DNA of 23,104 nt, taken from an uncultured Collinsella sp. Lineage in GTDB: Bacteria > Actinomycetota > Coriobacteriia > Coriobacteriales > Coriobacteriaceae. The stretch's first letter is position 1. Each line of letters starts with the position of its first letter. Shown piece after piece: positions 8,125 through 15,712 of this stretch. Under the pieces are notes generated by a model. That model saw only the letters and a list, made by a program, of their open reading frames with translations. It made no database searches and was not told the DNA's origin. Where the stretch lies: positions 1-23,104 of the forward strand of contig CABMPS010000008.1 in NCBI GenBank assembly GCA_902388545.1. The letters are read 5' to 3'. A program made the position numbers and the translations under genes.

Positions 8125-9054
8125 CTACTTGTTTGCTTCAATGAGCTTTTCAAGACGTAAAACACGATGGTAGAGGGCCGACTTCGACAAGGGAGGGTCA
8201 GCCATCTCCCCTAAATCACGCAGCGACAGATCGGGATAGCGCTCGCGCAGGTCGCAAAAGACCGCCAAGGCATCCGGAAGCGCATCGCGAAGGCCGCGCT
8301 GCTCGAGCTCATCGATAAGCGCAAGCTGATGTTGGGCAGCACCGGCGCTTCTGGTCTGGTTGGCGAGCTCGGCGTTCACGCGACGGTTCACATCGTTCTT
8401 AACCAACTTGACCGCGCGCGCCTCCTCAATCTCGGCAACGCTGCGCTTGGCACCAATCAGCTTTAATAGATGCTCGATTTCCTCGGCGCTCTTAATGTAC
8501 ACGGCATATGACCCCCGCCGCGCATTAACACGAGCATGGACCCCAATCTGCCCCAACAGGTCGCAAAGCCCCTTGGCATATTGCTCACCCTGCACCGCGA
8601 TCTCCAAATGGAAATCGCCGCGTGGATCGGCCACGAAGCCGCCCGCGATGAGCGCGCCGCGGATGTAGGCAAGCCTGCAGCAGGGACGGGCAACGATGTG
8701 TCGGGGAACACCAGCGACGAGCCCTCCTCTGCGGTCTAGAATGCCCAGCAGCACCAGAGCCTTGTCCAAGTCGGGTTGATCGGGCAGGGTAATGAGATAG
8801 TTACGGACCTTATGCAAGACCGATTTACGAACGGTGAATTCCGTTTTGAGCTTAAGGATGCGATGCGTCAGCGTGATCATCGTGCGCGCGACGGCTCCCG
8901 TCTCGGTCGCGACCGTCAAACGATACCGCCCGGAGCCGGCCAACGAAAGCGTACCGCTCACACGCGTCAGGGCGGCAAGCGTCGACAAATCGCAGTATTC
9001 ACATTCGGGTTCGCAGCGCGCAAGCTCGTCGCGCACCTCAGCGGTAAACGACAT
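8125..9054 (-). CDS. whiA: DNA-binding protein WhiA
   Basis: Conserved Gram-positive DNA-binding regulator, known as a sporulation/cell-division transcription factor in Streptomyces and a division/chromosome factor in Bacillus. The protein has 309 residues. The N-terminal two thirds match the degenerate LAGLIDADG-like fold, including a segment CCRLAYIRGALIAGGFVADP. The C-terminal helix-turn-helix includes SLRDLGEMADPPLSKSALYH near residues 270-295. TRSAGAAQHQL matches the usual linker. The start is ATG at 9054, six bases after the rapZ stop; only a weak AGG precedes it, so coupling to rapZ translation is likely. In most relatives yvcK lies between rapZ and whiA; here it does not. Confidence 0.95.
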   Translation of the reverse strand: MSFTAEVRDELARCEPECEYCDLSTLAALTRVSGTLSLAGSGRYRLTVATETGAVARTMITLTHRILKLKTEFTVRKSVLHKVRNYLITLPDQPDLDKALVLLGILDRRGGLVAGVPRHIVARPCCRLAYIRGALIAGGFVADPRGDFHLEIAVQGEQYAKGLCDLLGQIGVHARVNARRGSYAVYIKSAEEIEHLLKLIGAKRSVAEIEEARAVKLVKNDVNRRVNAELANQTRSAGAAQHQLALIDELEQRGLRDALPDALAVFCDLRERYPDLSLRDLGEMADPPLSKSALYHRVLRLEKLIEANK

Positions 9055-9060
9055 GCAGGC

Positions 9061-9963
9061 CTATGCCTTCGTGTTGGCGCGCGACAGGTCGCGGTGGGAG
9101 ATGCTCACGTGATACTGGGCGCCTTCCAGGTAACGGGCCGTGGCCTCGGCAATGGCGACGCTACGGTGCTGTCCGCCCGTGCAGCCGATGGCGATAGAAA
9201 GCTGCGGCTTACCCTCCGCGATATAGCCCGGCATCACCGTATCGAGCAGCTGTGTCCAAGCCTTCCAAAACTCCTGCGTCTTGGGGTGGTCCAGAACAAA
9301 ATCGGAGACCTTTTTATCGAGACCGGTCATCGTGCGCATCTCGGGATCGTAAAACGGATTGGGCAGGAAGCGGACGTCGATCATAATGTCCGCCTCGACG
9401 GGCATGCCGTGCTTAAAGCCAAACGAGAACACATGGACGTCCATGAGCTGTTGGTCGGACAGCTCGGAAAATGCCATACGTAGCTTGTTGCGCAGCGCAG
9501 AGGTGCGCAGACGACTCGTGTCGATAATCATATCGGCTCGATCGCGCACGCCCTGCAGCTGAAGGCGCTCGCGCTGAATGGCATCGGCCGTAGTCTCCCC
9601 CGGTTTGGCAATGGGATGACGGCGGCGGTTTTCGCTATAACGACGGATCAGCACCTCGTCAGAAGCCTCGAGAAACACGATATCACAGCTCATCTCGCGC
9701 TCCTCGAGTGCGGCAACGGCATCGAGCAGCTCATCGAACAAGCCCTGGCTGCGCAGGTCGCAGGTGACGGCAAGATGCCTACCCACGCCCGTATTGATGC
9801 CGACGAGCTCGGCAAGCTGGGCGATGAGACGCGGAGGCAGGTTATCAATGCAAAAATAGCCCATGTCCTCGAACACGTGCATGGCCTGTGTGCGGCCCGA
9901 TCCGGACATTCCGGTGATGATGACGATATCGGGGATGCGCTCCGAGCGCTCCGCCGCATCCAT
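9061..9963 (-). CDS. rapZ: RNase adapter / nucleotide-binding protein RapZ (YvcJ family)
   Basis: P-loop nucleotide-binding protein. In E. coli RapZ senses glucosamine-6-phosphate and steers RNase E cleavage of GlmZ sRNA; the role in Actinobacteria is less clear. The protein has 300 residues. The P-loop is GMSGSGRT (residues 18-25), with Arg in place of the usual Lys, as in many actinobacterial homologues. YFCIDNLPPRL follows. The C-terminal half carries the family signatures FSFGFKHGMPVEADIMIDVR, RFLPNPFYDP and IGCTGGQHRSVAIAE. I chose ATG at 9963 (MDAAERSE) with GGGAG seven bases upstream; ATG at 9981 with GGGAGG is also possible. The gene sits only 30 bp after the terminator that closes the nan cluster. 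An amino-sugar sensor beside amino-sugar catabolism is suggestive but probably coincidental. Confidence 0.94.
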   Translation of the reverse strand: MDAAERSERIPDIVIITGMSGSGRTQAMHVFEDMGYFCIDNLPPRLIAQLAELVGINTGVGRHLAVTCDLRSQGLFDELLDAVAALEEREMSCDIVFLEASDEVLIRRYSENRRRHPIAKPGETTADAIQRERLQLQGVRDRADMIIDTSRLRTSALRNKLRMAFSELSDQQLMDVHVFSFGFKHGMPVEADIMIDVRFLPNPFYDPEMRTMTGLDKKVSDFVLDHPKTQEFWKAWTQLLDTVMPGYIAEGKPQLSIAIGCTGGQHRSVAIAEATARYLEGAQYHVSISHRDLSRANTKA

Positions 9964-9993
9964 GGCATCTCCCTTTTGCATGTGCTGCCTCCC

Positions 9994-10032
9994 AAAAACA
10001 AGCGCGGGACCCAGCAACCCGGATCCCGCGCG
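9994..10032 (-). terminator. Rho-independent terminator after nanE, just upstream of rapZ
   Basis: On the minus strand GCGCGGGATCC pairs with GGGTCCCGCGC (one mismatch) around loop GGGTTGCT, followed by TTGTTTTTGG. It lies 51 bp after the nanE stop and ends about 30 bp before the rapZ start codon. Confidence 0.82.
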
Positions 10033-10082
10033 GTCAATTGCCTATATTGAGTATACCGCCCCGAGCGGATACGAGGCCTGTC

Positions 10083-10785
10083 TTACGCCTCAAGCGCAGC
10101 CTTGAACCAACTCGTAATACTCGTGGGGTGCGTGATGGCGGTGCCGACGACAACGGCCCAGGCGCCCGCATCGATCGCAGCGCGAGCCTCCTCGGGCGTG
10201 TGCACGCGGCCCTCGCAGATGATGGGAAGACCGGGGAATTCCTCGGTCGCCTGACGCAGGGCCTATCTGGCGCAGGAGTGGCAGGTCGGGGCCATCGGCC
10301 ATGGTGCAGTCGATGGCGGCGACGCCGTGAGAAAGCGTGGTGGATACCAGGTCAAAGCCCATATCAACCGCACGGCGAATGTCCTCGATGGTGGCACAAT
10401 CCGCCATCAGGAGCACACCCTCCTCGTGCAGCGGGCGGAAGGTATCCTCGACAGTCTTGCCATCGGGACGCGGACGATCGGTGGCGTCGATCGCCACGAT
10501 ATCGGCACCGGCAGCAACGCAGGCGCGAGCGTGACGCAGCGTCGGCGTGATGTAAACGCCCTCGTGTCCATCCTTCCACAGGCCGATGACGGGAACCTCA
10601 CAGCGACCCTTAATAGCGGCAATGTCGGCAAGGCCCTGACAGCGAATGGCGGCGGCGCCGCCAAGCTCGCAAGCGCGAGACATTTGAGCCATGGTCTCGG
10701 GCGTACGAAGCGGCTCGCCCATATACGCCTGAACGCTCACGACGAGCTTGCACTTCAGGGATTGAATCAAAGGATCGACGGTCAT
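10083..10785 (-). pseudogene. nanE: N-acylglucosamine-6-phosphate 2-epimerase, frameshifted
   Basis: NanE converts ManNAc-6-P to GlcNAc-6-P. From ATG 10785 the frame gives clear NanE sequence for about 173 residues, including QAYMGEPLRTPE, GLWKDGHEGVYITPT with the catalytic Lys71, and IDATDRPRPDG. At about 10251-10266 the homology jumps to the +1 frame, which continues ATEEFPGLPIICEGRVHTPE and ends ..SITSWFKAALEA with TAA at 10083-10085. The catalytic Glu (ICEGR) lies after the jump, so the product as written (231 residues, stop near 10090) would have a scrambled C-terminus and no activity. Removing 16 bases restores a 228-residue protein of normal length. The break sits at an imperfect repeat CTGCGCCAG / CTGCGTCAG. 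It may be a genuine mutation, a strain variant or a sequencing error. Last gene of the cluster. Confidence 0.85.
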
Positions 10786-10808
10786 AAGGCTGCAACCTTT
10801 CTCAGAAC

Positions 10809-10839
10809 AGCCTCCCGAGGCGTGCTGTCTCGGGAGGCT
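10809..10839 (-). repeat. Intercistronic hairpin between nanK and nanE
   Basis: Perfect 11-bp stem AGCCTCCCGAG / CTCGGGAGGCT with a 9-base loop, 17 bp after the nanK stop and 24 bp before the nanE start. It has no U-run, so it is more likely a processing or stability element than a full terminator. Confidence 0.55.
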
Positions 10840-10855
10840 CCTACAGCAGATACGT

Positions 10856-11821
10856 TTACTTCAACGAGGCAAGAAGATGCTCAGCGGCACCGATGAGCGG
10901 AGCATCGCCCTCCAGAGAACCGATGAGGATCGGCGTGTCCTGAAGCGGATCGAGCGCCTGGCTGGCATAGCCCTCGTGCACCGAATCCTTCCACGTCTGC
11001 GAACGCCAATCGGGACCTTGGTGAATCACGCCGCCCGAAAGCACGATGACCTCAGGGTCCAGGATGTTAGCGAGCGAGCCCAAGCTGGCACCCAGCGCAA
11101 AGCCGGCATCATGGATGACCTCGGTCGCCTTTGCGTCGCCTGCACGGCACAGGTCGTTCACATCGCGACCGACCGAAGGACGGCTGGGGTCGACGCGGCC
11201 AAAGCGCTCATCGTACATACGACCAATGGAAGTGCCCGAAGCAACCGACTCCAGATGGCCGGAACGCCCGCAGGCGCAGGGAATGCCGGCGGCAGCCGAG
11301 CACTCGATGTGGCCCATATGGCCAGCAGCACCATGGAAGCCCTGCATCACGCGGCCGTTCTCGACATATGCGCCGCCGATACCCGTACCGATGCCAAGAC
11401 ACAAGACGGAGAACTTGCCCTTGCCGACACCCCAGTGGGCCTCGCCCAGAGCATGAGCCTGCACGTCGCCTACAACGGCAACGGGAAGACCGAGATCCTC
11501 GCGCAGACGCGGCCCCAACTGAACGCCGGACCAGCCGGGCATGATCTCATTGGCATACGCGATGGCGCCCGTCTTGGGATCGACGACGCCAGCGGCACCG
11601 ATACCGACGCCAAGGACCTCGACATCGGGATTCGCCTCGAGAGCAGCCTTGATGGATGCCTCGATACGCTGGAAGACGGCCTCGCCGCCCTCTTGGGCCT
11701 CTGTGGGAACCTCGGCCTCAAAAACGGGATGGGGCACACTACCGTCAGCCGGGTACTCCATGATGGCAGTCGCGATCTTAGTTCCGCCGATATCGACAGA
11801 GCAGACGTACTTGTTCTCCAT
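10856..11821 (-). CDS. nanK: ROK-family sugar kinase, probable N-acetylmannosamine kinase
   Basis: ATP-dependent kinase that would convert ManNAc to ManNAc-6-P. The protein has 321 residues. The N-terminal phosphate loop is DIGGTKIA (Asp10). The ROK core has GIGTGIGGAYV and the zinc-site region CACGRSGHLE, where the third Cys of the CxCGxxGC pattern is His; the nearby GHMGHIEC supplies further ligands. The start is ATG at 11821 with AAGGAG six bases upstream; the stop is TAA at 10856. ROK kinases include glucokinases and regulators, but there is no N-terminal helix-turn-helix, and the place between nanA and nanE makes ManNAc the natural substrate. Hairpins lie on both sides (11922-11963 and 10809-10839). 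Confidence 0.88.
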   Translation of the reverse strand: MENKYVCSVDIGGTKIATAIMEYPADGSVPHPVFEAEVPTEAQEGGEAVFQRIEASIKAALEANPDVEVLGVGIGAAGVVDPKTGAIAYANEIMPGWSGVQLGPRLREDLGLPVAVVGDVQAHALGEAHWGVGKGKFSVLCLGIGTGIGGAYVENGRVMQGFHGAAGHMGHIECSAAAGIPCACGRSGHLESVASGTSIGRMYDERFGRVDPSRPSVGRDVNDLCRAGDAKATEVIHDAGFALGASLGSLANILDPEVIVLSGGVIHQGPDWRSQTWKDSVHEGYASQALDPLQDTPILIGSLEGDAPLIGAAEHLLASLK

Positions 11822-11921
11822 GTCGCTCTCCTTCGGAGATAAAAACAACTACAGGAAATGCGCCGTCAGGCTAGCCGTCACAGCGCAGTAAAGGTTATCC
11901 AGGTGCCCGAGATCGCCGAGA

Positions 11922-11963
11922 AACCGTGTGGCCATTGACCGAATGGGTCATGGCCACACGGTT
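11922..11963 (-). repeat. Long hairpin between nanA and nanK
   Basis: AACCGTGTGGCCAT (11922-11935) pairs perfectly with ATGGCCACACGGTT (11950-11963); with one bulged base the stem extends by GACC/GGTC to a 5-base loop. It begins 30 bp after the nanA stop. On the minus strand only TTTCT follows, so termination would be weak. It is the strongest secondary structure of the window. Confidence 0.65.
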
Positions 11964-11993
11964 GAACGGCGAGGTCGGGTGCCTGGGAAAGCT

Positions 11994-12914
11994 TTACAGG
12001 AGACCGTTGTCCTGGAGGACCTTCTTAATAGCCTCGACGTTCTCGCCAGTCATGGCCTTCACCGGGCGCGGCATGGTCGGGCTGTCGAAGATGCCCATGA
12101 GGTTCATAGCGGTCTTGAAGGCGCCGACGCCACCGGCATAGCCCTGGACGCCCGAGGTGACATCCCAGATGTGGGAGATCTCGTTGAGGCGATCCTGCTC
12201 GGCCTTGACGGTAGCCCAGTCACCGGCCTGAGCGGCCTTCCACTGGCGCACGTAGCCCTCGGGCTCAACGTTGGCAAGGCCCGGGACAGAACCGTCGGCG
12301 CCACCGAGGTAAGCGCCGTCGACGACAACCTCGTGACCGGTGAGGATACTCATCGGATGGCCGTTCTTCTCGTTCTCCTGAACGAGGTAGCGGAACGAGA
12401 TGTCATCACCCGAGGAATCCTTGACGCCAGCAAGGACGCCCTCGGCGCCGAGCTTGGCAAGGAGCTTCCAGGGGAGCTTGGTGTGAACGCAGACGGGAAT
12501 GTCATAGGCAAAGATGGGCAGGTCGAGCTCCTCGTGCAGGATGCGGAAGTGCTCCTCGACCTCGGTCATGCCCTGCAGGGCATAGAACGGGCAGGTGGCG
12601 ACAAGCGCATCGGCGCCCAGCTCCTGAGCGACCTTACCGTGCTCGATCATGCGCTCGGTCTCGGTATCGATGATGCCGACCAGGACGGGCACGCGGTGGT
12701 CGACGATACGAACGGCCTCGGCAATGATCTGGCGACGACGCTCATCGGTGGAGAAAACGACCTCGCCCGAAGAGCCCAGGAAGAACAGGCCATCGACGCC
12801 GGCATCGATCATGCGGTTGATGCTGCGCTCAAAGGAGGCAACGTCGAGCTGGTGGTCTTCGGTATCGGGAACAACGACGGGAGGGATAACGCCGGTGAAT
12901 TTCTGAGTTGCCAC
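11994..12914 (-). CDS. nanA: N-acetylneuraminate lyase (DapA/NAL-family aldolase)
   Basis: Class I aldolase that cleaves sialic acid to pyruvate and ManNAc. The protein has 306 residues. The carboxylate-binding motif GSSGE is at residues 47-51, the active-site Tyr137 lies in FAYDIP, and the Schiff-base Lys165 in AGVKDSSGD. These positions are the same numbers as Tyr137 and Lys165 of E. coli NanA. The start is GTG at 12914 (VATQKFTG), chosen because AAGGAG lies six bases upstream; the longer frame to 12998 enters the preceding gene. The family also contains dihydrodipicolinate synthases, but the downstream nanK and nanE and the sialic-acid-type transporter upstream argue for NanA. It follows the degenerate esterase after 68 bp. 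Confidence 0.9.
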   Translation of the reverse strand: MATQKFTGVIPPVVVPDTEDHQLDVASFERSINRMIDAGVDGLFFLGSSGEVVFSTDERRRQIIAEAVRIVDHRVPVLVGIIDTETERMIEHGKVAQELGADALVATCPFYALQGMTEVEEHFRILHEELDLPIFAYDIPVCVHTKLPWKLLAKLGAEGVLAGVKDSSGDDISFRYLVQENEKNGHPMSILTGHEVVVDGAYLGGADGSVPGLANVEPEGYVRQWKAAQAGDWATVKAEQDRLNEISHIWDVTSGVQGYAGGVGAFKTAMNLMGIFDSPTMPRPVKAMTGENVEAIKKVLQDNGLL

Positions 12915-12982
12915 AAGAATCTCCTTAGTTGTCTGGCGGGCGGCCCTATGCCACCCACTCTTGTTGGCAGTGTCCAGGCCGT

Positions 12983-13834
12983 CTAGGCCAAAGAACACGG
13001 GTAGAACGTTTGGTTAAAAAAGTCGATGACTTCGTTTTCGAACGCATTGATGCGCTCATGAGCGTATTTGGCATAGATGATATGCCTCCGGTCACACTCA
13101 AGACCGTTGAATACGGCAAACTGGCCCTTGGGATCACTCACGGCATCCATGAGCGATGTGCCCATGAGCACCGATCCACGCACCCGAGACGACAACGCCT
13201 CGAGGCCACCGGGAATTGGATTGGCAACCGCCGTGCAGGCGAGGCCCCGCTCGTCCAGAGCAGAAACCGCCAGCGCGACTCCGCCGCCAAGGCCCTCGCC
13301 CCATGCAAAGATGCGGTCGGGGTCCACGCCATCAAGATTGCGCGCCACCTTCGCCATCGCGCAACCCCAACGGACGCGCTTGACAAAAGCAGGAGAGGCA
13401 ATCCCCTGCTGCAGCTCGCTGGATCCAATCGCCTCATCGTCCAGCGCAAGCACGGCATATCCCATGGCCGCAAACCTCGTCATGTGATGCCATCCCCGCA
13501 CGGGTCGGTCGATGTCGTGAAACATCAGACATAGCGGCACGCGCTCAGAAACTCGGGCGCGACCGGCAGGCTCGATCAAACGTGCGTGGACCACATCGCC
13601 ACCAAGCTCAAAGGAAACCTCGGAGTAGCGGGCATACGGATTGGCGAAATCGATCGCCGTAATGGCCAGGCCTTGAATCTCAAGATCCATAGCACATGTC
13701 TCCAAATCAGAAACATCTGCCTGAACATCACCGTGCCAGTCCCGATATTCAGAGAGCCTTGACGAAACCGTCCCGGGAATCCCCACAAGGTCGGGGACAA
13801 TCAGCTCGCCGACATTGCTCTCGCACTTAGACAT
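12983..13834 (-). CDS. Degenerate AXE1-family esterase paralogue, catalytic Ser lost
   Basis: Alpha/beta-hydrolase fold protein of 283 residues, clearly a paralogue of the upstream gene: QFAVFNGLECDRRH aligns with QFAVYNNLTCEKRH, and FAWGEGLGGG with FVNGASQGGG. In the nucleophile elbow, GASQG has become GEGLG, so the serine is Gly181. The oxyanion segment FHGY has become FHDI. The charge-relay Asp (Asp230) and His (His259) persist. About 40 residues between the elbow and the Asp, which form the lid or interface in relatives, are missing. The frame is intact, with ATG at 13834, GGGAGG upstream and an 8-bp overlap with the esterase stop, so it is probably translated. It may be a non-catalytic partner or sugar-binding protein; hydrolase activity is unlikely. 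Function unknown. Confidence 0.8.
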   Translation of the reverse strand: MSKCESNVGELIVPDLVGIPGTVSSRLSEYRDWHGDVQADVSDLETCAMDLEIQGLAITAIDFANPYARYSEVSFELGGDVVHARLIEPAGRARVSERVPLCLMFHDIDRPVRGWHHMTRFAAMGYAVLALDDEAIGSSELQQGIASPAFVKRVRWGCAMAKVARNLDGVDPDRIFAWGEGLGGGVALAVSALDERGLACTAVANPIPGGLEALSSRVRGSVLMGTSLMDAVSDPKGQFAVFNGLECDRRHIIYAKYAHERINAFENEVIDFFNQTFYPCSLA

Positions 13835-14804
13835 GAGCCTCCCCTCCCTTGCAGAAAAACGGAATGATCAGATCGTCAAAATCCTGAATCTCCTCGTGGC
13901 CAAAGCCTTCAAAGAACTCATGACGCTTTTCACAGGTCAGGTTGTTATAGACCGCAAACTGCGTCGCTGGAGGACAGACGGTATCGGCTGTGCCGGTGCC
14001 AAACAGCACGGGGCATTTGACCATAGGGGCAAAGTTCTTGGAATCGAAGTACGCCAGCTTGGCATAGGCTTCGTCGATACGAGTCGAGTCCTCGTCAAAC
14101 CAGCGAGACCAATAGCGCAGGCCCTCGTAGGCAATGTCGTCGGCATCCAAATCCCAGACCAGGCGGAAATCCGACAGGAAGGGATAGAGGATGGCGGCGC
14201 GATTGATAAGCTCGCTGTTAAGTGCACAGGTCGCAATGCCCAAACCGCCGCCCTGCGACGCGCCGTTCACAAACACACGGGCAAGATTGATGCCCTCGAG
14301 CTCGCGAACGATGCGACACAGGATGCGAATATCTTGGTGCAAGCGGACATAGTAGAGGTTGGCCGGGTCGCCGTCGATACCGGCGACGATATGGCCCGCG
14401 ACCGTTGTGCCCTCAAATCCACCAATGTCCTCGGAGGGACCTCCTTGACCGGGGCAGTCGAGGGCGATGAGTGCCATGCCCATGCCCGCAAACGACGCCT
14501 GCTCAAACCAGCTGCGGCTTGCACCCGGATATCCATGGAACTGAAGTACCAATGGCACGGGCTCGTCCGAGACGGGTTTAAGGTACTTGGCATGCAGGCG
14601 AGCGCCACACATGCCGGTATACCAGAGGTCGAAAAGCTGGCAGGTCACGGCATCTGTGACCGATGCCGTCTCGATCGCATAGTCAAGCCCGACTGCGTCG
14701 GCCTCGGCCATGCGATCCTTCCAAAAGAGATCGAAATCTGATGGACGGGGCATGGCGCCTCGATATTCACCAAATTGATGTTGTAGCTCCTGAGCACTTG
14801 GCAT
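13827..14804 (-). CDS. AXE1-family acetyl esterase, possible sialate O-acetylesterase
   Basis: Alpha/beta-hydrolase of the acetyl-xylan-esterase/cephalosporin-C deacetylase family, 325 residues, full length. FHGYPG (His90-Gly-Tyr92) forms the oxyanion region, the nucleophile elbow is GASQGGG (Ser183), with Asp274 (GTAD) and His303 (FGHEEI). No signal peptide is visible, so it acts in the cytoplasm. The context, between a sialic-acid-type importer and nanA, suggests that it removes O-acetyl groups from imported sialic acids; this is inference, and related esterases do occur in nan loci. The start is taken as ATG at 14804 by family alignment; the ribosome site is weak (AAAGG 15 bases upstream), so the start is uncertain. 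The last eight bases overlap the start of the degenerate paralogue. Confidence 0.85.
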   Translation of the reverse strand: MPSAQELQHQFGEYRGAMPRPSDFDLFWKDRMAEADAVGLDYAIETASVTDAVTCQLFDLWYTGMCGARLHAKYLKPVSDEPVPLVLQFHGYPGASRSWFEQASFAGMGMALIALDCPGQGGPSEDIGGFEGTTVAGHIVAGIDGDPANLYYVRLHQDIRILCRIVRELEGINLARVFVNGASQGGGLGIATCALNSELINRAAILYPFLSDFRLVWDLDADDIAYEGLRYWSRWFDEDSTRIDEAYAKLAYFDSKNFAPMVKCPVLFGTGTADTVCPPATQFAVYNNLTCEKRHEFFEGFGHEEIQDFDDLIIPFFCKGGEAHV

Positions 14805-14840
14805 GGCTCGTGAACCCAACCTTTCGAAATCGCAACGGAG

Positions 14841-14868
14841 GTGCGCCCGGCAAGGGAACCGGGCGCAC
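14841..14868 (-). repeat. Intercistronic hairpin between the second ATPase and the esterase
   Basis: Perfect 10-bp GC stem GTGCGCCCGG / CCGGGCGCAC with an 8-base loop, 16 bp after the ATPase stop. No U-tract follows on the minus strand. It may be an RNA processing or stability element that divides transporter from catabolic genes. Confidence 0.5.
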
Positions 14869-14884
14869 GGGAGGGAAAGCGAGG

Positions 14885-15712
14885 CTACTCGCCGAGCTTG
14901 GGATGCAGCAGCGACGGCGCAGCGCCGAGCAGCATCTTGGTGTAGGGGTCCTGGGGGTGCTGGAAGACCTGCTTGGCCTCGCCCTGCTCGACGATCTTGC
15001 CGCCATTCATAACGATGATGTCGTCAGAGATATAGCGGACCGTCTGGATGTCATGGCTGATGAACACCATGGCCAGGCCGAGCTCCTTCTTAAGGTCGGT
15101 CAACAGGTTCAGAATCTGCGCGCGGACCGAAACGTCCAGAGCCGAGGTTGGCTCGTCGGCGATGATGGCATCGGGGTTCAGCGACAGGGCACGGGCAATT
15201 GCGACGCGCTGGCGCTGGCCGCCCGAAAGCTGGCCGGGAAGAACCTCGGCGGCGGAGCTGGGCAGACCGGTGAGCTCCAAGAGCTCCTTGACGCGCTTCT
15301 CCTGCTCGGCCTCGGTACCCAGGTTGTGGACGCGCATGGGGTCGAGCAGTTGCTCGCGAACGACCATGCGGGGGTTGAGTGCCGTGGCCGGGTTCTGGAA
15401 CACGACCGAGATGACGCGACCCATGTGGCGACGGTCCTCGGCGGTACGTTTGGTAACGTCCTTGCCCTTAAAGTAGACCTTGCCGCTCGTGGGGGCCTGC
15501 AGGCCGCACATGACGTTGGCGGTGGTGGACTTACCGCAACCGGACTCGCCGACGATGCCGATCGTCTGACCGGGCATGAGCCTAATCGTTACACCCTGGA
15601 CGGCGTGAACCAGGTTAGGGTGCAGAATCGAGCCGGTACGGGTCCTAAAGGTGACATGGACGTCATCAAGGAAGATGATCGGCTCGACGCCGTTGACTGC
15701 GGTCTCGCTCAT
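14885..15712 (-). CDS. Peptide-type ABC transporter ATPase (OppF/DppF family), sialic-acid cluster
   Basis: ATP-hydrolysing cytoplasmic subunit of the importer. The protein has 275 residues. Walker A is GESGCGKS (about residues 55-62), the Q-loop FQNPATALNP, the signature LSGGQRQR, Walker B AIIADEPTSALD and the H-loop SHD. It is shorter than most OppF proteins because it stops soon after QHPQDPYTKMLLGAAP and has no long oligopeptide-type tail. Its ATG follows the stop of the permease-ATPase fusion with no spacing (TAGATG), so translation is coupled. With the ATPase half of the fusion it would form the heterodimeric motor. The set of binding protein, permease, permease-ATPase and ATPase matches the layout known for the SiaEFGI sialic-acid importer of Corynebacterium glutamicum. 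Confidence 0.92.
   Translation of the reverse strand: MSETAVNGVEPIIFLDDVHVTFRTRTGSILHPNLVHAVQGVTIRLMPGQTIGIVGESGCGKSTTANVMCGLQAPTSGKVYFKGKDVTKRTAEDRRHMGRVISVVFQNPATALNPRMVVREQLLDPMRVHNLGTEAEQEKRVKELLELTGLPSSAAEVLPGQLSGGQRQRVAIARALSLNPDAIIADEPTSALDVSVRAQILNLLTDLKKELGLAMVFISHDIQTVRYISDDIIVMNGGKIVEQGEAKQVFQHPQDPYTKMLLGAAPSLLHPKLGE

Noticed and set aside
9880..9920. Arg instead of Lys in the RapZ P-loop (GMSGSGRT)
   Set aside because: Looks odd, but the Arg form is common among actinobacterial RapZ homologues, so it is not evidence of inactivation.
11270..11310. His in place of the third Cys of the ROK zinc motif in NanK
   Set aside because: Such substitutions occur in ROK proteins, and the rest of the site is intact; not a sign of decay.
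12938..12956. Weak hairpin GGGTGGC / GCCGCCC between the degenerate esterase and nanA
   Set aside because: Seven pairs including a G-U pair; within chance for GC-rich DNA and not comparable to the other junction hairpins.
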